A DNA stretch of 64,000 nt, taken from the NCBI RefSeq assembly GCF_020554865.1, contig NZ_JAJCIC010000007.1, positions 1-64,000 of the forward strand. The letters are read 5' to 3'. Both the position numbers and the translations under genes were made by a program. The notes beneath the pieces were generated by a model. That model was not told where the DNA came from. It did no database searches and saw nothing but the letters and a program-made list of their open reading frames with translations. This DNA comes from Lacrimispora sp. 210928-DFI.3.58. GTDB lineage: Bacteria > Bacillota > Clostridia > Lachnospirales > Lachnospiraceae. How positions within the stretch are numbered: the stretch's first letter is position 1; each line of letters starts with the position of its first letter. This document shows positions 27,765-36,081 of this stretch, piece after piece.

Positions 27765-28805
27765 ATGGAAAAATCGAGGATGACGACTCTGTGCTATATT
27801 GAGCGGGACGGCGCTTATCTGATGCTCCACAGGGTGAGCAAGAAGCATGATGTGAATAAGGACAAATGGATCGGCATTGGAGGCCACTTTGAGGAGGGAG
27901 AAAGCCCAGAGGAATGCCTGCTGCGGGAGGCAAAGGAGGAGACCGGCCTTACGCTGACCTCCTACCGGTTCCGGGGCCTTGTGACCTTTATGGCAGAGGG
28001 CTGGCCTACGGAATACATGTGTCTTTATACTGCGGACAAATATGAGGGAGAGATGGCGGACTGCAATGAAGGCGTGCTGGAGTGGGTAAAGAAGGAGGAG
28101 GTGCTGAAGCTGAACCTCTGGGAGGGAGATAAGATTTTCTTCCGTCTTTTAAATGAGGATGTCCCATTCTTCTCCTTAAAGCTCTCCTACAATGGCGACC
28201 GGCTAAAAGAGGCTGTTCTGGATGGGCGCAGGCTGGAGCTGTTTGATATCCGGGATGAGGCTGGAAATGTGACCGGGCAGGTGAGAGAGCGGACCCTGGT
28301 GCACCGGGACGGAGACCTCCATGGAACAGCCCATACCTGGATTGCCAGAAGGAGGGAAGCGGGGGGCTTTGACCTGCTCCTTCAGAAACGCAGCAGGAAT
28401 AAGGACTCCTATCCGGGCTGCTATGACATCTCCTCTGCAGGCCATGTCCAGGCAGGAGACGGCTTTCTGGAGACGGCTGTCCGTGAGCTGAAGGAGGAGC
28501 TGGGGATTGAGGCAGAGGCCGGGGATCTGGCCTTTGCAGGCTTTCACGGGGGATATATGGAGGAAATGTTTTACGGGCATATGTTTAAGGACAGGGAGAT
28601 CAGTGCGGTCTATGTCTATGATAAACCCGTGGATGCAGACAATCTTGAACTCCAGGTAGAAGAAGTGGAGTCTGTTATGTGGATAAGTCTGGAGGAATGT
28701 GAGGAGGCTGTGGAAAAGGGTACGATCCCCAACTGTATCTACATGGATGAGCTGATGATCGTGAAGGATTATTTGGAAAAATTGGCAACTATTCAGAACC
28801 TCTGA
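27765..28805 (+). CDS. tandem double-Nudix hydrolase
   Basis: 346 residues from the ATG at 27765 (GGAGGAAGAG directly upstream, itself within a possible longer ORF from 27753). It has two complete Nudix boxes: GGHFEEGESPEE...REAKEETGL in the first half (MutT-like, 8-oxo-dGTP type) and GHVQAGDGFLE...RELKEELGI in the second (the IPP-isomerase/YfcD-like group with TLVHRDGDLHGTAHTW). Both keep the catalytic REx2EE core. The fusion could sanitise two nucleotide pools or combine housekeeping hydrolysis with another pyrophosphate substrate; the substrates are not known. Confidence 0.88.
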   Translation: MEKSRMTTLCYIERDGAYLMLHRVSKKHDVNKDKWIGIGGHFEEGESPEECLLREAKEETGLTLTSYRFRGLVTFMAEGWPTEYMCLYTADKYEGEMADCNEGVLEWVKKEEVLKLNLWEGDKIFFRLLNEDVPFFSLKLSYNGDRLKEAVLDGRRLELFDIRDEAGNVTGQVRERTLVHRDGDLHGTAHTWIARRREAGGFDLLLQKRSRNKDSYPGCYDISSAGHVQAGDGFLETAVRELKEELGIEAEAGDLAFAGFHGGYMEEMFYGHMFKDREISAVYVYDKPVDADNLELQVEEVESVMWISLEECEEAVEKGTIPNCIYMDELMIVKDYLEKLATIQNL

Positions 28806-28823
28806 TGTAAAAACAGACGGAAG

Positions 28824-28858
28824 AAGCTGCTTATAAGCAAGCTTAACACAGCTTTTTT
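28824..28858 (+). terminator. terminator after the Nudix gene
   Basis: AAGCTG/CAGCTT outer arms with an inner GCTTATAAGC element and a following T run. It lies 19 nt past the stop codon. Confidence 0.6.
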
Positions 28859-28985
28859 CGCCTGTTTTCCCGCCGTTCTGAACAGTTAGAAAAATTGTAA
28901 GGTTATTGTCAGAAATAGATATGTTTTGCTGTGGAGGACTATGGTATAATTTGGGAAGATATCTGTGAACGAGGAGAGAAAAAAC

Positions 28986-30557
28986 ATGAAATGGAAAAAA
29001 TGGAAACCATTCCTTTGTATAAGTACAGCGGCAGTTTTGGCCTTTTCCACAGCAGCTTACGGGAGTCAGATCACGATAACGCCTCTGGACCAGGCAGGAA
29101 GCACGGTATCCCCAGGAGGTGCAGGCGAGGGGGTCTCCTCTGAGGGACCGGGAGGAACGAGCAGCAGCGCCGGGGCGGGCGTCAGTCCGTCAGGAGGCAG
29201 CGGAGCAGGAACTGCGGGTATCAGTCCGTCAGGGAACGCGGGATCAGGAACTGCCGCAAACAGCCAGCCGGGAACAGCTGGAACAGGCCTGGGCGGCGCC
29301 GATACAGCCGGGACTGCCGCAGGCTCTGAGATCAGCCAGCCCGCTATTGAGGCAGAGGGCGCTGTGCTCATGGACAGCGCCACAGGTGCGGTCCTCTACG
29401 CAAAGAACGGGGAAACACAGTTCTATCCGGCCAGCATCACAAAGCTCATGACCGCCCTGCTTGTGGCAGAAAAATGCAGCCTGGACGATACAGTCACCTT
29501 TTCTGCCACAGCCACCACTAACCTGGAGTCAGGGGCTGTTTCCATCAAGATGGCGGAGGGAGACACCATGACTGTCCGGGAGTGTCTCTATGCTCTGCTG
29601 CTAAAATCAGCCAATGAGGTGGGCAATGCCTTAGCAGAACATGTGGCCGGGAGCAATGGGGCTTTTGCGGATATGATGAACGCGAAGGCAGTGTCCTTAG
29701 GCTGTACAAATACTCATTTTACCAATCCGCACGGCCTGAATGACGAGCAGCATTATACTACGCCTCACGACATGGCTCTGATCGCCAGGGCGGCCTTTCA
29801 GAATGATACGGTAAAAACCGTGGCATCCACCAGAACCTACACCCTTCCTGCTACAAAGAACAACCCCTCCGGCCTGACCGTCACCATAGGCCACAAAATG
29901 TTAAATCCCAATGATTCCCGCTATTATCCGGGCATTATCGGCGGAAAGACAGGCTATACCTCCAAGGCCGGGAATACCCTGGTGACAGCGGCGGAAAAGG
30001 ACGGCGTAAGGCTCATAGCCGTCATCATGAAGAGCAAGTCCACCCATTATACAGATACAAAGGCCCTGTTTGACTACGGTTTTGAGCTGGCGGCAGCGAA
30101 CGGAATTTCAGGGGCTGGTTCAGCAGGAACGGGAACAGGCGCTGCAGGAACAGGTGCCACAGGAACGGCCGCTGCGGGCACAGCAGGAGCCAGCACCGTT
30201 ACAGGAACCGCCGGGACAGCAGGCGACCCTGGCGTATCCAGCGCGAGAGGCTGGGTAAAGGACGGCGATAAATGGCATTATATAAAGGACAACGGCACAA
30301 AGGCTTCAAACGAGTGGATAAGCGCTGACGGCGAGTCCTACTGGTTTGATGCAGACGGATATATGGCAAAGGGCTGGCGCCAGGTGGGCGGAACCTGGTA
30401 TTACCTGCGCTCCAACGGAGCTATGGCAAAGAACTACTGGGCCCAGGTCCAGGAGACCGGCAAGTGGTTCTACCTGGGAAGCGACGGGGCTATGCTTACA
30501 AACACCACCACTCCTGACGGCTGCAAGGTGGGAGCGGATGGCTCCTGGGTGCAGTGA
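28986..30557 (+). CDS. D-alanyl-D-alanine carboxypeptidase with cell-wall-binding repeats
   Basis: 523 residues from the ATG at 28986 (GAGGAG upstream; a GTG at 28965 is in frame). It has a signal peptide (about 1-27), a Gly/Ser/Ala/Thr-rich low-complexity linker (about 35-120), then an S11 peptidase: S150-x-x-K153 in YPASITK, SAN in KSANEVGNA, and KTG in GGKTGYT. A second low-complexity linker (about 370-415) leads to choline-binding-type repeats (GWVKDGDKWHYI, GWRQVGGTWYYL, KWFYLGSDGAM). It trims peptidoglycan stem peptides outside the membrane and anchors to the wall by the repeats. A TATAAT lies at 28945-28950. Confidence 0.93.
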   Translation: MKWKKWKPFLCISTAAVLAFSTAAYGSQITITPLDQAGSTVSPGGAGEGVSSEGPGGTSSSAGAGVSPSGGSGAGTAGISPSGNAGSGTAANSQPGTAGTGLGGADTAGTAAGSEISQPAIEAEGAVLMDSATGAVLYAKNGETQFYPASITKLMTALLVAEKCSLDDTVTFSATATTNLESGAVSIKMAEGDTMTVRECLYALLLKSANEVGNALAEHVAGSNGAFADMMNAKAVSLGCTNTHFTNPHGLNDEQHYTTPHDMALIARAAFQNDTVKTVASTRTYTLPATKNNPSGLTVTIGHKMLNPNDSRYYPGIIGGKTGYTSKAGNTLVTAAEKDGVRLIAVIMKSKSTHYTDTKALFDYGFELAAANGISGAGSAGTGTGAAGTGATGTAAAGTAGASTVTGTAGTAGDPGVSSARGWVKDGDKWHYIKDNGTKASNEWISADGESYWFDADGYMAKGWRQVGGTWYYLRSNGAMAKNYWAQVQETGKWFYLGSDGAMLTNTTTPDGCKVGADGSWVQ

Positions 30558-30681
30558 CATAACTGACAAAAAAATACGGGACAAGTTCAGAAATTACGAC
30601 ATTATTACCTAAAAAACAGTTTTTCCCCCTCCGGCTTTCTGGTAAAATGAAAACACCAGAAAAGATTGGAGGGGTATTATT

Positions 30682-31869
30682 ATGAAGAAAAAACTAGCAC
30701 TTTTGTTAGCATGCACCATGGCACTCAGCATGACTGCCTGCGGAGGCAAATCAGAGGCTCCCGCTACCACAGCTGCACCTGCCACCACAGCCGCTGCCGC
30801 AGAGGCTCCTGCTGAGGGCGAGAGTGAAGCAGCTGCTGAGACAGAGGCAGCCGGCGGCATGGATGCGCTGATCGAAGCTGCAAAGGCAGAGGGCGAGCTG
30901 ACCGTATACGGCTCCTGCGAGGAGGAGTATTTATCAGCAGCCTGCCAGAACTTTGAAAAGCTCTATGGGATCAAGACAAAGTTCCAGAGACTTTCCACAT
31001 CTGAGGTTTACACAAAGATTTCCGAGGAAGCCGGAAAACCATCTGCTGACGTATGGTTCGGCGGCACAACAGATCCTTACAATGAAGCAGTTGCAGATGG
31101 CCTGTTAATGGAATACGAGGCTATGAATGCGGTAAATCTGATCAGCGAGGATTACAAGGATCCGACCAACTGCTGGTACGGCATCTACAAGGGCATCCTG
31201 GGCTTTATGGTGAACACCGAGGAGTTAGAGCGTCTGGGACTGGAAGCTCCTAAGACATGGGACGACCTGACAAAGGAAGAGTACAAGGACCTGATCATGC
31301 TGTCTAACCCAAATACAGCCGGCACAGCAAAGCTGGTGATCAACACCATGATCCAGATGAAAGGTCATGACGAGGCTATGGAGTACTTCAAGAAGCTGGA
31401 TGCAAACATTGCACAGTACACAAAGTCCGGTTCCGGCCCATCTAAGATGGTTGGCCCAGGCGAGTGTGTGATCGGTATCGGTTTCCTGCATGACGGCATT
31501 TACCAGATCCTTCAGGGCTATGACAACATCCAGTTAATAGTACCTGAGGACGGCACCTCCTTCGAGGTAGGCGCAACTGCTATCTTCAACGGATGCACTC
31601 ATCCAAACGCAGCTAAGCTGTGGATCGAGTATGCTCTGTCTCCTGACTGCGTAGACCACGCAAAGGAGAACGGTTCCTATCAGTTCCTGGTACTGAGCAA
31701 TGCAGCACAGCCAGAGGAAGCTGAAAAGTTCGGACTTGATATGAACAACACTATTGATTACGATTTCGAGGATGCAAAGGCAAACAGCGCGAAGTACGTA
31801 GAAGACTTCTTTGAGGCATTAGGAAGCTCCGCAGACAGCGCAGACTCCAGCCGTTTCAAGACCGAATAA
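30682..31869 (+). CDS. ABC importer solute-binding lipoprotein (FbpA/AfuA type)
   Basis: 395 residues. The lipoprotein signal ends at MTACGG (cysteine near residue 20), followed by an Ala/Thr/Glu-rich linker and a type II periplasmic-binding fold (about 60-385) of the iron(III)/2-aminoethylphosphonate/sugar-phosphate group: ELTVYGSCEEEYL, ADVWFGGTTDPYNEA, LSNPNTAGTAK. It captures the ligand outside the membrane for the permease and ATPase that follow. The iron-ligating double tyrosine of true FbpA is not evident, so iron is only one option. A terminator-like hairpin separates it from the permease gene. Confidence 0.88.
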   Translation: MKKKLALLLACTMALSMTACGGKSEAPATTAAPATTAAAAEAPAEGESEAAAETEAAGGMDALIEAAKAEGELTVYGSCEEEYLSAACQNFEKLYGIKTKFQRLSTSEVYTKISEEAGKPSADVWFGGTTDPYNEAVADGLLMEYEAMNAVNLISEDYKDPTNCWYGIYKGILGFMVNTEELERLGLEAPKTWDDLTKEEYKDLIMLSNPNTAGTAKLVINTMIQMKGHDEAMEYFKKLDANIAQYTKSGSGPSKMVGPGECVIGIGFLHDGIYQILQGYDNIQLIVPEDGTSFEVGATAIFNGCTHPNAAKLWIEYALSPDCVDHAKENGSYQFLVLSNAAQPEEAEKFGLDMNNTIDYDFEDAKANSAKYVEDFFEALGSSADSADSSRFKTE

Positions 31870-31953
31870 AGCGCAGCTGTAGCGGAGTTTGCGGCTCCCG
31901 AAAGCTGCGAAGCAGCAAAGCAGCCAAGCTGATTTGAAAAGGGTATAAATGAG

Positions 31954-31991
31954 TGCTGCGTAATGGATATCAAAACATTACGCAGCATTTT
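31954..31991 (+). terminator. intercistronic terminator/attenuator after the binding-protein gene
   Basis: A perfect 12-bp stem (31954-31965 with 31976-31987) with a 10-nt loop followed by TTTTC. It lies inside the transporter operon, between the binding-protein and permease genes, and probably lets some transcripts stop so that binding protein is made in excess. Confidence 0.75.
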
Positions 31992-32026
31992 CTTTACAAG
32001 TAAGTAAAAAGGAAGGGGGCCTTGTT

Positions 32027-33733
32027 GTGGCCAGAAGACAGAGCGCTGAACTGGAGCGCAAGAAATTTTTCTCAGACCCCATACTGGTGAGCATGATCGT
32101 GGTGCTGTTGGTATTTTTGGCATTGTTTATCCTGTATCCGCTCCTCATGCTGCTGGTGGACAGCTTTTATGCGGAGGGAAGGATCACCCTCGATGTGTTC
32201 AAGCGGGTACTGAGCCTGGAGCGTTTCCAGAATGCATTTAAAAACACCCTGGTATTAGGCTTTATCACAGGGCTGGCGTCCACGGCCATCGGCCTGTTGT
32301 TTGCCTATGTGGAGGTCTATGTAAAGCTGAAGACTAAGGTGCTGGAGAAGCTGTTCGGGCTGGTATCCATGCTTCCGGTAGTATCACCGCCCTTTGTGTT
32401 ATCTCTTTCCATGATCATGCTGTTTGGACGCAGCGGCATCATCACACGTTCCCTGTTGGGGATCTACGATTCCAATGTTTATGGCTTGAAGGGCATTGCC
32501 ATCGTGCAGACACTGACCTTTTTCCCTGTGTGCTATCTGATGTTAAAGGGACTCCTGAAAAACATCGATCCTTCTTTGGAGGAGGCCACCAGGGATATGG
32601 GAGCTACCAGATGGAAGGTATTCACCAGCGTGACCTTCCCCCTGCTCCTTCCGGGATTGGGAAATGCGTTTCTCGTAACCTTCATCGAGTCTGTGGCTGA
32701 TTTCGCAAACCCCATGCTGATCGGAGGCTCCTACGATACATTGGCCACCACCATTTACCTGCAGGTAACAGGAGCCTATGACTCCACAGGAGCAGCGGCC
32801 ATGTCTGTTGTGCTCTTATCCCTGACCGTTGTGCTGTTCCTGATCCAGAAGTATTATCTGGAGAAGAAGACAGCTGCAACTCTCACAGGTAAAGCCTCCC
32901 GCATGAGGATGCTCATTGAGGACAAGAGCGTGACTGTTCCGCTGACGATCTTCTGCGGTCTGGTAGCAGCCTTCGTACTTTTAATGTACATCATGGTTCC
33001 CTTTGGGGCGCTGTTCACTCTCTGGGGCAGAGACTATAGTCTGAGCCTGAAATGGTTCCAGTACATGTTTAAGACCAGCGGACTCAAGGCATTTAAGGAC
33101 TCTTTCGTGCTGTCTCTTATTGCTTCTCCGCTTACTGCCTTCCTTTCCATGGTAATTTCCTATCTTGTTGTAAAGAAGAAATTCAAGGCAAAGGGCTTTA
33201 TCGAGTTTGTATCCATGCTGGCAATGGCAGTGCCAGGTACCGTACTCGGTATTGGATATATCCGCGGCTATGCAAACGGCCTGTTCCGCTCAGGGATCTT
33301 AAGCAGTCTTTACGGAACCGGGCTGATCCTGATCATCGTATTTATCGTTCGAAGCCTCCCCACAGGCACCAGAAGCGGTATTTCCGCCCTGCGCCAGATC
33401 GATAAATCCATCGAGGAATCCGCCTATGATATGGGTGCCAACTCTGCAAAGGTGTTTATGACAGTCACCCTGCCGCTGATCAAGGACTCCTTCTTCAGCG
33501 GCCTGGTAACAGCCTTTGTGCGGAGCATCACCGCTATTTCCGCCATCATCCTGCTGGTAACACCAGATTTCCTGCTGATCACCTGCCAGATCAATGAGCA
33601 GGCGGAAAAGGGCAACTACGGCGTGGCCTGCGCCTATGCTACGGTGCTGATCGTGATCACATACGGAGCGGTTCTGATCATGAATACGATGATGAAGTTC
33701 TTTGGCGTCAGCCGGAAGATAAAGGAAGATTAG
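32027..33733 (+). CDS. ABC importer permease, fused double-domain (FbpB type)
   Basis: 568 residues with a GTG start behind AAGGAAGGGGG. Two homologous permease halves of about six membrane helices each are visible; each has an EAA loop: EEATRDMGATRWKVFTSVTFPLLLPG (about 184-209) and EESAYDMGANSAKVFMTVTLPLIKD (about 463-487). The two-in-one architecture is standard for iron(III)/AfuB-type importers. It forms the membrane channel of the system with the flanking binding protein and ATPase. Confidence 0.92.
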   Translation: MARRQSAELERKKFFSDPILVSMIVVLLVFLALFILYPLLMLLVDSFYAEGRITLDVFKRVLSLERFQNAFKNTLVLGFITGLASTAIGLLFAYVEVYVKLKTKVLEKLFGLVSMLPVVSPPFVLSLSMIMLFGRSGIITRSLLGIYDSNVYGLKGIAIVQTLTFFPVCYLMLKGLLKNIDPSLEEATRDMGATRWKVFTSVTFPLLLPGLGNAFLVTFIESVADFANPMLIGGSYDTLATTIYLQVTGAYDSTGAAAMSVVLLSLTVVLFLIQKYYLEKKTAATLTGKASRMRMLIEDKSVTVPLTIFCGLVAAFVLLMYIMVPFGALFTLWGRDYSLSLKWFQYMFKTSGLKAFKDSFVLSLIASPLTAFLSMVISYLVVKKKFKAKGFIEFVSMLAMAVPGTVLGIGYIRGYANGLFRSGILSSLYGTGLILIIVFIVRSLPTGTRSGISALRQIDKSIEESAYDMGANSAKVFMTVTLPLIKDSFFSGLVTAFVRSITAISAIILLVTPDFLLITCQINEQAEKGNYGVACAYATVLIVITYGAVLIMNTMMKFFGVSRKIKED

Positions 33734-33744
33734 GAGGTTAAGTG

Positions 33745-34821
33745 ATGGAAAAACAGAAAAAGGGCGTCCGCCTGGAGCATATTTCAAAGATATATACAGA
33801 TCCGAAGACAGGGAAGGAGTTCTATGCAGTGCAGGATACCACCCTGGATATTGAGCCCGGTTCCTTCGTGACTCTGCTTGGCCCCTCCGGCTGCGGCAAG
33901 ACTACGACCCTGCGCATGATCGCAGGCTTTGAGAGCCCGGATGAGGGAGAGATCTACTTAGGGGATGAGGCCATTAACAGCCTGACTCCCAACAAGAGGG
34001 ATACGGCCATGGTGTTCCAGAGCTATGCGCTGCTTCCCCATTACAATGTATTTGACAATGTTGCCTATGGCCTTAAGATCCGCAAGGTGCCGAAGGATGA
34101 GATCAAGGAGCGGGTCATGAACATCCTGAAGCTGGTGGAGATGGAGGGAATGGAATCACGTATGACAAACCAGCTCTCCGGCGGCCAGCAGCAGCGAGTG
34201 GCATTGGCGAGAGCCCTGGTGATCGAGCCCAGCGTACTGCTCTTTGACGAGCCCTTAAGCAACCTGGATGCAAAGTTGCGCGTGACAATGAGAACAGAGA
34301 TCCGCAAGATCCAGCAGAAGGTGGGGATCACCGCCATCTACGTTACCCACGACCAGTCCGAGGCCATGAGCATTTCTGATAAGATCATCATCATGAGCAA
34401 GGGCAAGGTGGAGCAGATCGGAACTCCAAGGGAGATCTACTACCATCCGTCATCCAAATTCGTGGCAGATTTCATCGGAGAGGCCAACTTCCTGGATGCA
34501 AAGGTGATGTCTGCTTCCGGAGGCAAGGCTGTCATCGATGTGGTGGGAGAGCAGCTGGAGGTCAACAACTTTGCAGATGCAAAGGCAGGAGATAATGCCA
34601 CCCTTGTCATCCGTCCTGAGGGCGTGACCCTGGCGGAAAAAGGCATTTTGGAGGTGACCGTGACGCTGTCCACCTTTATGGGAGCTTACCAGTATTACCA
34701 GGTAATGCTGGGGGATATGGAGATCCAGATCACCGATTACAATCCGGTCAACAGGCGGATCTATGAGGTGGGCGAAAAGGCATACCTTGATTTTGACCCG
34801 AAAGGTGTTTACATTTTGTAG
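33745..34821 (+). CDS. ABC importer ATP-binding protein (FbpC/PotA type)
   Basis: 358 residues from the ATG at 33745 (GGAGG upstream; GTG at 33742 is in frame). Walker A is GPSGCGKTT (about 48-56), the Q-loop follows at FQSYALLPH, the signature is LSGGQQQRVALARAL, and Walker B is VLLFDEPLSNLD with the switch H in VTHDQSEAM. A C-terminal TOBE region (about 280-355) is present. It energises the upstream permease. Last gene of the importer operon, followed by a strong terminator. Confidence 0.93.
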   Translation: MEKQKKGVRLEHISKIYTDPKTGKEFYAVQDTTLDIEPGSFVTLLGPSGCGKTTTLRMIAGFESPDEGEIYLGDEAINSLTPNKRDTAMVFQSYALLPHYNVFDNVAYGLKIRKVPKDEIKERVMNILKLVEMEGMESRMTNQLSGGQQQRVALARALVIEPSVLLFDEPLSNLDAKLRVTMRTEIRKIQQKVGITAIYVTHDQSEAMSISDKIIIMSKGKVEQIGTPREIYYHPSSKFVADFIGEANFLDAKVMSASGGKAVIDVVGEQLEVNNFADAKAGDNATLVIRPEGVTLAEKGILEVTVTLSTFMGAYQYYQVMLGDMEIQITDYNPVNRRIYEVGEKAYLDFDPKGVYIL

Positions 34822-34869
34822 GCTTAGGGTTAAACTGTTCAGGTAGGCAATGACCAATAGAGAAACCGC

Positions 34870-34920
34870 GGAGGCAGATTTTGTGTTGTGCTTGCACACA
34901 GAGGATCTGCCTCCCTTTTT
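34870..34920 (+). terminator. terminator of the ABC importer operon
   Basis: A perfect 10-bp stem GGAGGCAGAT/ATCTGCCTCC around a 25-nt loop followed by CTTTTT. A second small hairpin (ATAGG..CCTAT) follows at about 34927-34953, upstream of the next lipoprotein gene. Confidence 0.85.
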
Positions 34921-34992
34921 GATTTCATAGGAAACTTCGTTCCCTATAAAATCAAAATGCTCCGCAGGATTCTTTTTTATGCAGGTAACAGT

Positions 34993-36081
34993 ATGAAGCG
35001 ACATTTATTTCAAACAGGCATTTTTTTGATCTTGACAGCAGGGGCAGTCCTGTTTTTGGCCTCCTGTGGGAGGGGAGGGGATCCGGGCAAGGGTCCGTAT
35101 GGAGCAGTGGCCGTTCTTCCCTCTGACAATGAGCTGGTGATCTACTGTCCACACCCTCTGGATTTCATCAATCCGATCGTCTCTGAGTTTGAGGAACAGA
35201 CAGGGATCCCGGTATATGTCCAGACAGGGGGAACCGGAGAGCTTCTTGCCATGGTGGAAGAGCACGAGGAGCCTGCCTGCGACATTTTCTGGGGCGGGTC
35301 CCTGTCCAGCAACCTTCCCAAAAAGGAGCTTTTTGAACAATATATCAGCGAAAATGAACCCATGGTCCAGGAGGAATTTAAGAATACAGAGGGCAGTATG
35401 ACGCGTTTTACAGATATCCCCAGCGTGATCATGGTAAATACCAACCTGACAGGCGGCCTTGTGATCGAGGGCTATGAGGATCTCCTGAAGCCGGAGCTGA
35501 AGGGAAAGATCGCCATGTGCAATCCCTCCACCTCATCCTCGGCCTATGAGCATCTCATCAACATGCTCTATGCCATGGGAGGAGGAGAGCCGGAAAAGGG
35601 ATGGGATTATGTGGAAGCCTTCTGTGAAAACCTGGATGGGACGCTGCTAAAAAGCTCCAGCGAGGTCTACCAGGGAGTGGCCAGAGGGCGGTTTGCAGTG
35701 GGACTGACCTTTGAGGAGGGAGCTGCCAGATATGTAGAGGAGGATGGGCCGGTCAGGCTGGTCTATATGAAGGAGGGAGTCATTTCAAAGCCCGATGTGG
35801 TCTGCATTGCAAAGGGGACAGGCCATATGGAGGAGGCAAAGGAGTTTGTGGATTTTGTGACAGGGCGAGATGCCCAGGCTATGATCGCATCCACGCTTAA
35901 CAGGCGGTCTGTGCGGGTGGATGTGAAGGAGGCGGAGTATCTTCCGGCAAAGGACAGCATTCATATGATCTATGATGAGGAGACTGTGGTAAATCAGAAC
36001 AAGAAGGAGTGGCAGAGGCATTTTATGGATCTGTTCATAAAGGCCTCAGGCAGGGAAGACAGAGAGGAGCCGGGCGAATGA
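34993..36081 (+). CDS. second solute-binding lipoprotein, probable sensor partner
   Basis: 362 residues from the ATG at 34993; the ribosome site is weak (GCAGG). It has a lipoprotein signal with lipobox LASC (cysteine near 24), followed by an FbpA/PgtC-like binding fold (ELVIYCPHPLDFINPIVSEF, CDIFWGGSLSSNLPKK). It is related to, but distinct from, the transporter's own binding protein. Its stop overlaps the start of the histidine kinase by 4 nt (ATGA), so the two are translationally coupled. By analogy with Salmonella PgtC-PgtB-PgtA it probably reports ligand to the kinase rather than feeding the permease. Confidence 0.82.
   Translation: MKRHLFQTGIFLILTAGAVLFLASCGRGGDPGKGPYGAVAVLPSDNELVIYCPHPLDFINPIVSEFEEQTGIPVYVQTGGTGELLAMVEEHEEPACDIFWGGSLSSNLPKKELFEQYISENEPMVQEEFKNTEGSMTRFTDIPSVIMVNTNLTGGLVIEGYEDLLKPELKGKIAMCNPSTSSSAYEHLINMLYAMGGGEPEKGWDYVEAFCENLDGTLLKSSSEVYQGVARGRFAVGLTFEEGAARYVEEDGPVRLVYMKEGVISKPDVVCIAKGTGHMEEAKEFVDFVTGRDAQAMIASTLNRRSVRVDVKEAEYLPAKDSIHMIYDEETVVNQNKKEWQRHFMDLFIKASGREDREEPGE

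Noticed and set aside
29066..29383. Pro/Ala-rich minus-strand frame
   Set aside because: A shadow of the Gly/Ser/Ala low-complexity linker of the D,D-carboxypeptidase gene.
30682..34821. Firm assignment of the ABC importer as Fe3+-specific
   Set aside because: The fold family is shared by iron, aminoethylphosphonate and sugar-phosphate systems and the iron-ligating tyrosine pair is not evident, so the substrate was left open.
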